A stretch of 64,000 bases of DNA from Amycolatopsis albispora (GTDB taxonomy: Bacteria > Actinomycetota > Actinomycetes > Mycobacteriales > Pseudonocardiaceae): the NCBI RefSeq assembly GCF_003312875.1, contig NZ_CP015163.1, positions 8,742,001 through 8,806,000 on the forward strand. The letters are read 5' to 3'. Position 1 is the first letter of the stretch. Each line of letters begins with the position of its first letter. Positions 8,701 to 17,271 of the stretch are shown piece after piece. Both the position numbers and the translations under genes were made by a program. The notes beneath the pieces are model-generated. The model was not told where the DNA came from. It did no database searches and saw nothing but the letters and a program-made list of their open reading frames with translations.

Positions 8701-9765
8701 GTGAACGAGATCCGTGCTCGGGGGAGGCGGGCGAAGGAGCTTGCGCGGGCGGGGCGCATCGAAGAACTGCGCGACCTGGTGGCGGCCGGTGACGAGCAGG
8801 CGGCGTGGCACCTCGCGCACTGTCTGATGCGCTCCGGTCAGCTCGACGAACTGCGGGAGCGGATGACCGCCGGCGACGGCTCCGCGCGCTGGGCCTACGT
8901 GAAGCACCTGACCCGCAAGCGGCGGATGGCCGAGGCCATCGAAGTGCTGCGACCACTCGCGGACGCCGGAAGTCTCCCGGCTCGGCAGCGCCTGGCCAGG
9001 CTGCTGGCCGGGCACGGGCGTTACGCGGAGGCGGTGGCACAACTGCGACAGGTCCCGGCGCGCTCGGTCGACCTCCGGCGGGTGGGCCGCTGGCTGTGGG
9101 GGTGCGGGCTGGCCGACCACGCCGGGGTGCGCCCGGACTACCTCGATCGGCTCCGCCAGGAGGGCGCGAAGCTGGAGTTGTCCTGGATCGTGCTGCTGTG
9201 GTGGCGGTCCCGGACCGCGGACGCGGTGGCGTTGCTGGCCGATGTCGGGCCGAGCGACTGGCTGCACGAACGTCTGGTGGAGGAGTCGCGAGGCTGGTGG
9301 CTCGCCGATCTCCGGGCGGTGGCCATCGATCTGCTCGCCACGTCGGCGTACCGGCGTACCCGGGCGATCTTGCTGTTGCAGCAGAAGCGACGCGACGAAG
9401 CCATCGCGGAACTGCGGGCGCTCGCCGCCGAGGGAGACCGGGGCGCAGAGAGCGAGCTGACCGCGGTTCTTACCGCGGAGCAGCCTTGGCGGGAGCTCAA
9501 CGTGGCTCCGTTGCAGGTGCACGGGCTGGCTTTCAGCCAGGACGGCGGATGGCTCACGGTGTGGGGACACGGACCGGGTTCGCGGGCGGTGGCCGTCCGG
9601 TGGGACGTCGCCAGCGGCACGGTCGAGGAACTCCCGCTACCGTCCGGCGCCGAGCACTATCGGGGGACTGCGGTCGCCCCGGAGGCCGGCCTGCGCGCCA
9701 CCTCCGACCCGGTCGACGGAACCGTGCGGTTGTGGCGTCTCGACGATGTTCGCGAATCGAGTTGA
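8701..9765 (+). CDS. Helical-repeat protein with C-terminal WD-like segment, unknown function
   Basis: 354 residues, GTG start six bases after the esterase stop. Residues 1-260 are made of helical pairs rich in A, L and R such as AGDEQAAWHLAHCLMRSG and ALAAEGDRGAESELT, resembling TPR or Sel1-type repeats. The last ~90 residues change to beta strands with LTVWGHGPG and DGTVRLWRL, typical of one or two WD40 blades, too few for a closed propeller. I do not recognise a family with assigned function. It probably serves as a protein-protein scaffold. Confidence 0.6.
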   Translation: MNEIRARGRRAKELARAGRIEELRDLVAAGDEQAAWHLAHCLMRSGQLDELRERMTAGDGSARWAYVKHLTRKRRMAEAIEVLRPLADAGSLPARQRLARLLAGHGRYAEAVAQLRQVPARSVDLRRVGRWLWGCGLADHAGVRPDYLDRLRQEGAKLELSWIVLLWWRSRTADAVALLADVGPSDWLHERLVEESRGWWLADLRAVAIDLLATSAYRRTRAILLLQQKRRDEAIAELRALAAEGDRGAESELTAVLTAEQPWRELNVAPLQVHGLAFSQDGGWLTVWGHGPGSRAVAVRWDVASGTVEELPLPSGAEHYRGTAVAPEAGLRATSDPVDGTVRLWRLDDVRESS

Positions 9766-9868
9766 CCTTTCCGTTGGTCGCCCATTCGTGGCTTTTCCGG
9801 GGTCGCCGAGAACGTTCGGGCTGATCGGCGCGATTGAGCCGGTGAGGTTGAGCGTCCGAGGGGGAAAA

Positions 9869-10738
9869 ATGTCGGGAATGCCCGCGATGGCGTGGTTCGA
9901 AGGCGTGTCGGACAACTGCATCCGCTGGTCCGAAGCCCAGCCGGAGGACGGCGAAGCGGCGGTCGAAGTGCTCGGCGACCGCCGCACCGGGCGGGCGGTG
10001 GCGCTGGCGGGGGATACGACCAGCACCTATATGGCCTGGAAGGGGCTTGATCAGCGGATCTGGTGGTCACACCGGCATCGCGGCGGGCGCTGGTCGCCGC
10101 GGAAATCGACCGGCTTCCAGACGTTGGCCTTTCCGTCGCTCGGCAGGCTCGGCAACCGAACGTTTCTCGCCTTTCGTCAGGAGGAACCGGATTTCCGCCC
10201 GCCGAGCCATCAGCAGTACACGATCCGCTGGGCGGAATTGCGCGGGGAGAACTGGGACGCCGGGCCGGAAGATCTCGGCCTGCACTTTGTCGACGAAAAC
10301 GTCTCACTCACCGAACACGGCGGCTGCCTGCACTTGTTCTGGCGGCGCACCTTCGATTCCCGCGTGTGCCGGGCCGTGTTCGACGGGAGCTGGACGGTCG
10401 TGGGCCCGGTCGCGGACTGGCGGACGAGCACACCGCCCGCGGTGGCCTCCGACGGCACCTGCCTGCACGTCGCCTGGCGCCGCGTCGAGGACGACCGCAT
10501 CGGCTGGGCGACCATTTCGGGTGATCGCCCGCGAAGCGAAGTCGTGCTCGGCGACCGGCGGGCGTTCGGCGCGCCGGCGCTGGGCAGGTCGGGCGACGGC
10601 GAACTCGTGCTGGTCTGGCGTGACCCCGCGGGTGGCGGGCTGTGGTGGTCGCGCTGCCGTGACCTGCGGTGGGAGCCGCGGTGGCACGAGTTCGCCCACC
10701 ACCGGACCGAGGTGTGGCACGGCGTCAGTCTCGCGTGA
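9869..10738 (+). CDS. Beta-propeller-like repeat protein, unknown function
   Basis: 289 residues with ATG 9869 preceded by a clear purine-rich GAGGGGGAAAA. The protein is built from five or six ~45-residue units that each carry a pattern of small-hydrophobic-A-W followed by R-I-x-W, for example YMAWKGLDQRIWWSH, FLAFRQEE...YTIRWAEL and LHVAWRRVEDDRIGWAT. This is the look of a sialidase-type or BNR-like propeller without the Asp boxes. No signal peptide. Function unknown. Its 3' end overlaps the convergent MarR gene by 14 bases. Confidence 0.65.
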   Translation: MSGMPAMAWFEGVSDNCIRWSEAQPEDGEAAVEVLGDRRTGRAVALAGDTTSTYMAWKGLDQRIWWSHRHRGGRWSPRKSTGFQTLAFPSLGRLGNRTFLAFRQEEPDFRPPSHQQYTIRWAELRGENWDAGPEDLGLHFVDENVSLTEHGGCLHLFWRRTFDSRVCRAVFDGSWTVVGPVADWRTSTPPAVASDGTCLHVAWRRVEDDRIGWATISGDRPRSEVVLGDRRAFGAPALGRSGDGELVLVWRDPAGGGLWWSRCRDLRWEPRWHEFAHHRTEVWHGVSLA

Positions 10739-11276
10739 GCCCGTCGCCGACCTGGCCGAGCCTGCGGTCACCGAGTTCGGCATGCAGGCCGTCGAGCAGC
10801 AGCCGCAGCAGTTCCGCGAGTTCGGCCTGCTGGCTCTCGCTCAACCTGGCCACCAGTTCGGACTCGCGGTCAAGCACCCGGTCGACCAGCCGCTCGACCA
10901 GCGCGTGCCCGGCGGCGGTGAGTTCGACGTCGACCTTGCGGGACCCGTCCGCGCGGGTGGTGCGGGTGACCAGGCCGTCCCGCTCGGCGCGGGCGACGCG
11001 CTGCGAGATGGCACCGGCGGAAACCAGCGTCGCGTCCGCGAGTTCCCTGGTGGTCAGGCGGTACGGCTCGCCGCTGCGGCGCAGGACCGAGAGCAGGTCG
11101 AGGATCGCGGCGTCGGCGCCCGCGGCGGCCAGCGTGCGCGTGCGGTCCTCGCCAAGCAGCTTCGCCGCGTGCCAGATCCGGGTGACGATGCCGATGGAGG
11201 CCACGTTGGTGCCCGGCCGCTCGGTGGTCCAGGCCAAGGCGATCGCGTCCACGGGGTCGTTCGGGTCGAGTGCCAC
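10725..11276 (-). CDS. MarR family regulator
   Basis: 183 residues. The winged helix-turn-helix is at residues ~60-125: LTTRELADATLVSAGAISQRVARAERDGLV then the wing TRADGSRKVDVELTAAG. A long C-terminal helix (SESQQAELAELLRLLLDGL) serves for dimerisation. It is divergent from an SDR gene, and the gap contains two similar palindromes, so it most likely represses the SDR gene and itself. GTG start. Ligand unknown. Confidence 0.85.
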   Translation of the reverse strand: MALDPNDPVDAIALAWTTERPGTNVASIGIVTRIWHAAKLLGEDRTRTLAAAGADAAILDLLSVLRRSGEPYRLTTRELADATLVSAGAISQRVARAERDGLVTRTTRADGSRKVDVELTAAGHALVERLVDRVLDRESELVARLSESQQAELAELLRLLLDGLHAELGDRRLGQVGDGLTRD

Positions 11277-11287
11277 ACCAGTCCTCG

Positions 11288-11324
11288 TTTAGGTCTAAAT
11301 CTTCTGCTACGTTTAGGCCTGAAC
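11288..11324. promoter_or_regulatory. Pair of MarR-type operators
   Basis: TTTAGGTCTAAA (11288-11299) and GTTTAGGCCTGAAC (11311-11324) are related palindromes with the shared core TTTAGG-CT-AA. Their centres are 24 bases apart. They sit in the divergent gap between the MarR and SDR genes. Confidence 0.65.
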
Positions 11325-11352
11325 ATGCTAACCCGACCGAGGGGAGAACCTC

Positions 11353-12075
11353 GTGAGCAGGACTGTTTTGGTGACCGGCGGCGGGACCGGGATCGGCAAG
11401 GCGATCGCGGCGGCGTTCGCCGGGCGCGGCGACGGCGTGGTCATCACCGGGCGGCGGCAGGAAGTGCTCGACAAGGCGGCCGCCGATCTCGGCGGTGCGG
11501 TGCGCACCGCCTGCTTCGACGCCGCCGATCCCGCGCAGGTGGAAGCGTTTGCGGCCACGCTGGGCGAGGTCGACGTGCTGGTCAACAACGCCGGCGGGAA
11601 CACCGATTTCGATCGCGGCGAGCCCGGCGGCCTAGCCGCGGTCGCCGAGAACTGGCGGGCGAACCTCGAAGCGAACGTGCTGACCGCGGTGCTGATGACC
11701 ACCGCCTGCCTCGGCAAGCTGCGGCCGGGCGGGTCGATCGTCACCATCGGCTCGATCGCCGCGGACAAGGGCGCTGGTTCCTACGGCGCCGCGAAGGCCG
11801 CGATCGCTTCGTGGAACATCGACCTGGCCAGGACGGTCGGACGGCGGGGCCTGACCGCGAACGTGGTGGCGCCCGGCTACATCGCCGACACCGAGTTCTT
11901 CCGGGACAAGCTGACCGACGAGCGCCGGTCTTCGCTGATCGACGCCGCGATGACCGGCCGGGCCGGTGCGCCCGAGGACATCGCCGAGACGGTGACTTTC
12001 CTCGCCTCGCCGGGTGCCCGGCAGCTCACCGGCCAGGTCATCCCGGTCAACGGCGGGGAGTGCACCACCCGCTGA
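11353..12075 (+). CDS. Short-chain dehydrogenase/reductase
   Basis: 240 residues of the classical SDR family. The nucleotide-binding motif is VTGGGTGIGKAIA, the NNAG motif is DVLVNNAGGN, and the catalytic residues are the serine in TIGSIAAD and the YGAAK pair (Y-x-x-x-K). The C-terminus reads QLTGQVIPVNGGE. It oxidises or reduces a carbonyl/alcohol with NAD(P)H; substrate unknown. A GGGGAGAA ribosome site precedes GTG 11353. Likely controlled by the divergent MarR protein. Confidence 0.88.
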   Translation: MSRTVLVTGGGTGIGKAIAAAFAGRGDGVVITGRRQEVLDKAAADLGGAVRTACFDAADPAQVEAFAATLGEVDVLVNNAGGNTDFDRGEPGGLAAVAENWRANLEANVLTAVLMTTACLGKLRPGGSIVTIGSIAADKGAGSYGAAKAAIASWNIDLARTVGRRGLTANVVAPGYIADTEFFRDKLTDERRSSLIDAAMTGRAGAPEDIAETVTFLASPGARQLTGQVIPVNGGECTTR

Positions 12076-12077
12076 GG

Positions 12078-13037
12078 TCAGGCCGAGCGCAACGCGGTTC
12101 CCAGTGCGCGCAGGCGTTCGCGGATCTCGGTGTCGGCTTCGACCCGTGAATCCGGGGCCAGCGCGCAGATCGCGGCGAGGTACTGGGTGAGCACTTCGGC
12201 GCTGTCGGTGCTGAGCAGGACCACGCAGCCCTCCGGGCCGTCATCGCGGATCCCGCCCGGAATCGGCGAAAAAAGCTTGGCACGCAACGAATCCGCGGAC
12301 ATCGGCACATGCATCGTCGCGCTGTGGCGGTACACCGCGCCCGACAGCGAGCGCGAGACGTAGTCGGCCGGGCTTTCCGCGGGCAACTCGCGCGGGGTGA
12401 ACCGGTGCCGGGTGGACGTGGGCGCGTCGATGCGATCGACGCGGAAGACCCGCCAATCCTCCCGGTGCACGTCAAAACCGAGCAGGTACCAGCGGCGTTC
12501 CAGCGTGACCATGCTGTGTGGCTCGACGCGCCGCTCACTCGGCTCGCCTGCCCGGTTGCGGTAGCCGAAGGTGACCGTTTCCCGCTCGGTGCAACAGGAT
12601 GCGAGCGTGGCGAGGACCAGCGGGTCGGCTCCGGCCGGCGCGTGTGGTGAGGCCGCTTCGGCGAGCGCGGCCAGCCGGGGCCGCAGGCGCGCGGGCAGCA
12701 TCCGCCGCACCTTCGCCAGCGCTCGCACCGAGCTGCTGTCGAGGTCGGCGATGCTGCCACCACCGCGCGTCACCAGCCCGGCGGCGACCGCGATCGCCTC
12801 GTCGTCGTCGAGCTGCAGCAGCGGCATGCGCTGCCCGGCGCCGAGCCGGTAGCCGCCCGCGGTCCCGGTGGTCGCTTCGACCTCGTAACCGAGCTGCCGC
12901 AGGCGTTCGACGTCGCGGCGCACGGTCCGCGTGGTCACGCCGAGCTTCGCGGCGAGGTCGGCACCCGGCCACTCGGGGCGTCCTTGCAGTAATGACAGCA
13001 ACCGCAGCAGCCGGGTCGACATGTCCTGGCGTGTCAT
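12078..13037 (-). CDS. WYL-domain transcriptional regulator (second copy)
   Basis: About 319 residues. It has the same build as the regulator at 6.4 kb: N-terminal HTH_11 (LAAKLGVTTRTVRRDVERLR), a GGYRLGAGQRMPLLQLDDDEA linker part, and a WYL domain with RRWYLLGFDVHREDWRVF. The two proteins are clearly paralogous but not near-identical. ATG 13037 is preferred because GAGCGGA is directly before it; GTG 13046 is an alternative. It is divergent from an FAD-dependent oxidase gene, its probable target. Its stop is two bases from the stop of the convergent SDR gene. Confidence 0.85.
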   Translation of the reverse strand: MTRQDMSTRLLRLLSLLQGRPEWPGADLAAKLGVTTRTVRRDVERLRQLGYEVEATTGTAGGYRLGAGQRMPLLQLDDDEAIAVAAGLVTRGGGSIADLDSSSVRALAKVRRMLPARLRPRLAALAEAASPHAPAGADPLVLATLASCCTERETVTFGYRNRAGEPSERRVEPHSMVTLERRWYLLGFDVHREDWRVFRVDRIDAPTSTRHRFTPRELPAESPADYVSRSLSGAVYRHSATMHVPMSADSLRAKLFSPIPGGIRDDGPEGCVVLLSTDSAEVLTQYLAAICALAPDSRVEADTEIRERLRALGTALRSA

Positions 13038-13097
13038 TCCGCTCACCCGTCACGTTGAGGACTTCTGGTGTCCGCAACGGATCCTACGGTGGCGGGC

Positions 13098-14387
13098 ATG
13101 ATCGAGAACAACAACGGATTCCAGCTGCTCGCCGCACACCGGCCCGAGGTGACTTTCGCGGTGTCGAACAGCGAAGACGTCCGCGACGCCGTGCGGTCGG
13201 CCACCGGGCCGGTGGCCGTGCAGGCGACCGGGCACGGGCTCACCCGGCCGCTCGACGGCACCGGGGTGCTGATCGACACCAGCGGAATGCGGGCGGTCGA
13301 GGTGAACGCGGACGGGCGCACGGCATGGGTCGAAGCGGGCGCGCGCTGGTGGGACGTGATCGACGCGGCCGCCCCGCACGGGCTCGCGCCGCTTTCGGGC
13401 AGCTTGCCCGGGGTCGGTGCCGTCTCGTACACGCTCGGCGGCGGGGTCGGCGTGCTGGCGCGGCGCTACGGATTCGCCGCCGACCACGTCCGCCGCATCG
13501 ACCTCGTCACCGCCGGCGGACGCCTTCGCCAGGTGACTCCGGACGGTGAGCCCGGCCTGTTCTGGGCGCTGCGTGGTGGTGGCGGCAACTTCGGCGTGGT
13601 CACCGGCATGGAGATCGGGCTGGTGCCGGTCACCAGGCTTTACGGCGGCACGCTCACCTTCGACCTCGCGCGGACGCCGGAACTGCTGGAAGCCTGGTAC
13701 CGGTGGACGGCGGACGTGCCGGACGAGCTGACCTCGGCGGTGTCGGCGCTGGCTTTCCCCGACGAGCCGTGGGCGCCCGAGCCGGTGCGCGGTCGTCACG
13801 TCGGCAAGGTCCAGATCGCCTTCCTCGGGTCGCAAAAGGACGGTGACGACCTGCTGGAACCGTTGCGCGCACTGGGTCCGCTGGCCGACGAGGTGCGGGA
13901 GATCCCGTTCGCCCAGTCCGAAGTGGTCTTCGGAGAGCCCGACCAGCCGCACGCCTACCGGGGCGACAACCTGCTGCTGCGCGACCTGGATCCGGCCAAG
14001 CTTTCCGCGCTGGTCAAGGAAACCGGGTCCGGTGCCCCGGCGATGTGCGTGGTCGGCCTGCGACACCTCGGCGGTGCGTTGTCGCGGTCGCCGGAGATCC
14101 CGAACGCGGTCGGCCACCGCGACGCCGGTTACCTGCTGGGCGTGCTTTCACCGACCAGCACCGAGGAACTGCCCGCGGTGCGGGCGATGCACGATCAGCT
14201 GCTGGAACCCTGGTCGGCGCACGCGATGGGCCGTTCGCTCAATTTCCTGTTCGACATCGGGGAGGTCGATGACGCGAAGATCCGCTCGGCGTTCGCTCCG
14301 GCGGACTACCGGAGGCTGTGCGAGATCAAGGCGGAAGTCGATCCGAAGGGCTTGTTCCGGGCCGGCTTCCCGATTCCGCCGGGCTGA
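13098..14387 (+). CDS. FAD-linked oxidase (berberine-bridge-enzyme type)
   Basis: 429 residues. The N-terminal FAD_binding_4 (PCMH) domain shows QATGHGL, the AGARWWDV strand and the GSLPGVGAVSYTLGGGVG loop. The C-terminal BBE segment ends YRRLCEIKAEVDPKGLFR. The usual histidine for covalent flavin attachment corresponds to the H of ATGHG; the second attachment cysteine of bicovalent enzymes is replaced in the PGVGAV loop, so at most one covalent bond is expected. Substrate unknown. ATG 13098 is chosen over GTG 13068. Divergent from the WYL regulator. Confidence 0.85.
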   Translation: MIENNNGFQLLAAHRPEVTFAVSNSEDVRDAVRSATGPVAVQATGHGLTRPLDGTGVLIDTSGMRAVEVNADGRTAWVEAGARWWDVIDAAAPHGLAPLSGSLPGVGAVSYTLGGGVGVLARRYGFAADHVRRIDLVTAGGRLRQVTPDGEPGLFWALRGGGGNFGVVTGMEIGLVPVTRLYGGTLTFDLARTPELLEAWYRWTADVPDELTSAVSALAFPDEPWAPEPVRGRHVGKVQIAFLGSQKDGDDLLEPLRALGPLADEVREIPFAQSEVVFGEPDQPHAYRGDNLLLRDLDPAKLSALVKETGSGAPAMCVVGLRHLGGALSRSPEIPNAVGHRDAGYLLGVLSPTSTEELPAVRAMHDQLLEPWSAHAMGRSLNFLFDIGEVDDAKIRSAFAPADYRRLCEIKAEVDPKGLFRAGFPIPPG

Positions 14388-14484
14388 CCAGTCCCCGGCG
14401 GTCTGCCGGAATTTTTCCTTGACCGGCGGGGTTGGGGGAGGCAGACCGGCAGCTGCCGGTCCCGGACAGGCGAGGAAGGTTTCC

Positions 14485-15279
14485 ATGACGGGCAAGGATG
14501 TCTCCGGTGTTGCCGCGAAGGCCGCCGAACTGCTCCGGCTGCACCGCGAGCCGGAACTGCTGCGGGTGGTCAACGTCTGGGACGTGATCAGCGCGAAGGT
14601 GGTCGCCGGGGTCGAGGGCACGACCGCGCTCGCGACGGCCAGCCACTCGATCGCCGCCTCGCGCGGGTACGAGGACGGGGAGAACATCCCGGTCGGCGAA
14701 ATGATCGACGAGGTGGCACGCATCGTCGCCGCCACCGAGCTGCCGGTGACCGCCGATCTCGAAGGCGGGTACGGCAACGCGGCCGAGACGGTCCGCCGCG
14801 CGATCGGTGTGGGTGCGGTCGGCGCCAACATCGAGGACCAGCTCAAGCCGCTCGCCGAGGCGGCCGCTCAGGTCGAGGCGATCATGAAGGCCGCCGACGC
14901 GGAAGGCGTGCCCGATTTTGTGCTGAACGCCCGGACCGACGCGTTCCTGAAAGCCGGTGACCGCGACCCGGCCGATGTGCTCGCGGACGCGGTCGAGCGC
15001 GGAAAGGCGTTCCTCGACGCGGGCGCGCCCGTGGTTTTTGTGCCGGGTGTGCTTTCGGAGGGGCAGATTTCCACCTTGAGCGAGGCTTTCGGTCCGCAGC
15101 GGCTGACCGTCATCGGCCTGCCGGGATTGCCGTCGCACGAACGCCTCGCCGAACTCGGCGTCGCGCGCATTTCCTACGGTCCGCTTTCCCAGCGGGTCGC
15201 GCTGACCGCGCTCGCCGAACTCACCGAATCCGTCCGGGAGGGTGGCGGCATTCCGGCCGGAACTCGTGCACTGAACTGA
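14485..15279 (+). CDS. Isocitrate lyase / PEP mutase family protein
   Basis: 264 residues of the phosphoenolpyruvate-mutase-like group. Motifs include NVWDVISAKVV at the N-terminus, TADLEGGYGNAAETV (metal-binding D and E), GANIEDQ and NARTDAF. These enzymes cleave or form C-C or P-C bonds next to a carboxylate, such as 2-methylisocitrate or oxaloacetate. Many such short actinobacterial members have no assigned substrate. A strong GAGGAAGG ribosome site precedes the ATG. It stands alone, with a hairpin 57 bases after the stop. Confidence 0.85.
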   Translation: MTGKDVSGVAAKAAELLRLHREPELLRVVNVWDVISAKVVAGVEGTTALATASHSIAASRGYEDGENIPVGEMIDEVARIVAATELPVTADLEGGYGNAAETVRRAIGVGAVGANIEDQLKPLAEAAAQVEAIMKAADAEGVPDFVLNARTDAFLKAGDRDPADVLADAVERGKAFLDAGAPVVFVPGVLSEGQISTLSEAFGPQRLTVIGLPGLPSHERLAELGVARISYGPLSQRVALTALAELTESVREGGGIPAGTRALN

Positions 15280-15335
15280 AAAATAGCGCATTTCCTGGCG
15301 GAATTTCCTCCGGATCGGCGGTCGCGCCGGACGGC

Positions 15336-15371
15336 CCGGCTCGGCGCGGTGAAGGTGCCGGGCCGAGCCGG
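15336..15371 (+). terminator. Probable hairpin terminator
   Basis: CCGGCTCGGC (15336-15345) and GCCGAGCCGG (15362-15371) are perfect 10-bp arms with a 16-base loop, following the PEP-mutase-like gene. There is no U-run, as usual in such GC-rich genomes. Confidence 0.5.
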
Positions 15372-15404
15372 CCCGGTCACGCGGACCGAGTGAAGGGGAA
15401 TCCG

Positions 15405-15532
15405 ATGACTGATCTGGTTCTCGCCCAAGCCGCCGTCGACATCAACCCGGGCCTGGCGGCCATCGGCTACGGACTGGCCGCCGTCGGCTCGCGCTGATCG
15501 GCATCGTGATGTACTTCCTGGCCTCACTCTGA
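15405..15532 (+). pseudogene. atpE: Deletion relic of ATP synthase subunit c
   Basis: After a good ribosome site (GAAGGGGA) an ATG opens MTDLVLAQAAVDINPGLAAI, then GYGLAAVG, which is the N-terminal helix of actinobacterial F1F0 ATP synthase subunit c. The frame stops at 15497. In another frame the next codons (15488-15532) read LALIGIVMYFLASL and a stop, the C-terminal end of the second helix. The middle part of about 40-50 codons, including the helix-2 segment with the proton-carrying carboxylate, is missing. I read this as a non-functional extra copy with an internal deletion. There are no other atp genes nearby. An alternative is a 30-residue peptide made from the first frame. Confidence 0.65.
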
Positions 15533-15570
15533 CGGCCGGGCCCGGGTGCGGTGCCCTCGCCGTGCCCGGG

Positions 15571-16263
15571 CTAGCCGGTGTTCGGTACGACCTTGCCGAT
15601 GGCGGTGGCGGCCAGGTCGGTCACCGTCGGCTTGATGGGGGCGCCGTCGGTCTGGTTGCTGTAGTCGACGTGGTAGACGACGTTGCGGTAGCGCACCGTG
15701 ACGTCCGCGGTGAAGTCGGTGTCCTCCTTGGCGACGAGCAGTGCTTCCTCGGCGCCCTTCACGTTCACCTCGACGCCGTTCTTCACGCGGCGCTGGAGGT
15801 GTTCCTTCGCGGCGTCCACTCCGGACTTGGTCTGGGTGGCGCGGTAGACGTAGCTGGTCACGATCACGAACGCCGGGCGGACCTTGTCCTTGGTGAAGGT
15901 GTCGGAGTTGTTCCAGTTGCACTGGCCCTGCTCGACCAGCTGGTTGGACCCGTTGACCGAGCCGACTTCGAACTCCATGCGGCCGGGGATGTGCGGCTTC
16001 ACCTCGTGCTCGTCGAAAACCGCGCAGCCACCGGGTGCCTTCGGCAGGTCCTGCGACGCGTCCACGCGCGGTGCCGCGTCGCCGGAGTCGTCCATCGCCA
16101 CGAACACCCAGACCCCGGCGCCGGCCAGCAGGAGCACCACCACGGCGGCCACGATCCCGATCAGCAACCCCGTCTTCCGCTTGGGCGGCCGTGGATGGTG
16201 CTGCTGGGGATACTGCTGGTATTGCCGCGGGTACTGGGGCGGGTACTGCCCTGGCCCGGTCAT
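15571..16263 (-). CDS. Membrane-anchored exported protein with Pro/Gln/Tyr-rich head
   Basis: 230 residues. Residues 1-30 are rich in P, Q and Y (GQYPPQYPRQYQQYPQQ) and lie in the cytoplasm. One membrane helix follows at about 32-54 (GLLIGIVAAVVVLLLAGAGV). The outer part of ~175 residues has a C-A-V-F and a Q-C-N-W segment that may form a disulfide. It resembles actinobacterial DUF3558-like or septum-type proteins of unknown function. A protein of the same architecture is encoded at 31.9-32.7 kb. No operon partner. Confidence 0.65.
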   Translation of the reverse strand: MTGPGQYPPQYPRQYQQYPQQHHPRPPKRKTGLLIGIVAAVVVLLLAGAGVWVFVAMDDSGDAAPRVDASQDLPKAPGGCAVFDEHEVKPHIPGRMEFEVGSVNGSNQLVEQGQCNWNNSDTFTKDKVRPAFVIVTSYVYRATQTKSGVDAAKEHLQRRVKNGVEVNVKGAEEALLVAKEDTDFTADVTVRYRNVVYHVDYSNQTDGAPIKPTVTDLAATAIGKVVPNTG

Positions 16264-16358
16264 CCAACTCCCTCGGTCCCGGGGCGCGGTGCACCCCTCG
16301 CGCGCACCAGCTTCGGCGCACCGCTTTCACCGCGGTTTCAGCCCGGGGAAACCGTGGG

Positions 16359-16787
16359 TCAGTCGTCCAAAGAGGACGCTAGGCGGTCCAGGTCGGACAG
16401 GAACTGGGGGCGGCGGCTCGCCGGGACGGCGTCGGTCAGGCGCTGGTCGATGGCGTAGACGGCGGCGCGTGCCCGGTCGAGGCGTTCCTTGCCGAGTTCG
16501 GTGAGGGTGGCGGGCAGGGCGCGTCCGTGGTCGCTGGTCGGCGGCCGGGTGATCAGGCCGGCCGACTGCAGGCCCCGCAGCACCACGTTCATCGACTGCC
16601 GCGTGACGAAGGTGCCCCTGGCCAGCTCGGCGTTGGACAGGCCCGGCTGCTGGTCGAGCAGCTCGAGGCAGGCGTACTGCGGCACGGTCAGCTCGTGCTC
16701 CCGCAGCGCCTTGTCCATCGCCCCGCGCAGGGCGGCCGCGGCCCGCTTGAGCCGGTACCCGAGCCGCTCGGTCACGTCGTTTTGCAT
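16359..16787 (-). CDS. MarR family regulator
   Basis: 142 residues from the ATG at 16787. It has the standard winged helix domain: LTVPQYACLELLDQQPGLSNAELARGTFVTRQSMNVVLRGLQ, split here by helices, then the wing DHGRALPATLTELG. Homologues begin about at MQNDVTERLG, so the longer frame that starts at 16838 is not preferred. It is divergent from a VOC gene. A palindrome overlaps its start codon, which implies autoregulation. Confidence 0.85.
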   Translation of the reverse strand: MQNDVTERLGYRLKRAAAALRGAMDKALREHELTVPQYACLELLDQQPGLSNAELARGTFVTRQSMNVVLRGLQSAGLITRPPTSDHGRALPATLTELGKERLDRARAAVYAIDQRLTDAVPASRRPQFLSDLDRLASSLDD

Positions 16788-16849
16788 GTCAGGAGTTTGA
16801 CATACCTCGGCGCACTGGTCTAGCGTCGGCCATGTCAAAGTCCTGACAT
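16786..16849. promoter_or_regulatory. Two identical MarR operators
   Basis: ATGTCA-N6-TGACAT occurs twice, at 16786-16803 and 16832-16849, with centres 46 bases apart. The first covers the start codon of the MarR gene, the second lies 15 bases upstream of the VOC gene start and next to its ribosome site. Confidence 0.75.
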
Positions 16850-16864
16850 CAAACGGAGGTTCCC

Positions 16865-17227
16865 ATGGTCACCGGACCGGATTTTGTGGCTCTGCAAGTA
16901 CGTGAGGTCGAGAAGGCGGCGCGCTTCTTTGAGGAACACCTCGGCCTGCGCCGGGCGCCCGCCGGCCCGCCAGGGGCGGTGGTTTTTGCCACCGAGCCGA
17001 TCCCGTTCGCCGTCCGCGAGCCGCTGCCCGGCCTTGATCTCGACGCGATCGAGCGCCCCGGTGCCGGGGTCGCGCTGTGGTTCCGCGCCGACGACGCGCA
17101 GGCGCTGCACGACCACCTGGCCGGCGCGGGCGTCCCGGTGCTGCGGGCGCCGGAGCGCGGGCCGTTCGGGCTGGCGTTCACCTTCGCCGGCCCCGAGGGC
17201 TACGCCATCACCGCGCACGACGGCTGA
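16865..17227 (+). CDS. VOC (glyoxalase/bleomycin-resistance fold) protein
   Basis: 120 residues, a single VOC module. It starts DFVALQVREVEKAARFFEEH, has the GLRR strand and ends FTFAGPEGYAITAHD, with the E-G-Y strand carrying one potential metal ligand. It is probably a small-molecule binding or detoxifying protein. An AAACGGAGG ribosome site precedes the ATG. The divergent MarR regulator with its double operator probably represses it. Confidence 0.82.
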   Translation: MVTGPDFVALQVREVEKAARFFEEHLGLRRAPAGPPGAVVFATEPIPFAVREPLPGLDLDAIERPGAGVALWFRADDAQALHDHLAGAGVPVLRAPERGPFGLAFTFAGPEGYAITAHDG

Positions 17228-17271
17228 GTCCACTGTGGAGCGCCGGGTTGGGTTTCATCAGGAATTCATCG

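Noticed and set aside
7057..9570. 837-codon minus-strand frame
   Set aside because: It runs antisense to the WYL, esterase and helical-repeat genes, is low-complexity and has no recognisable domain.
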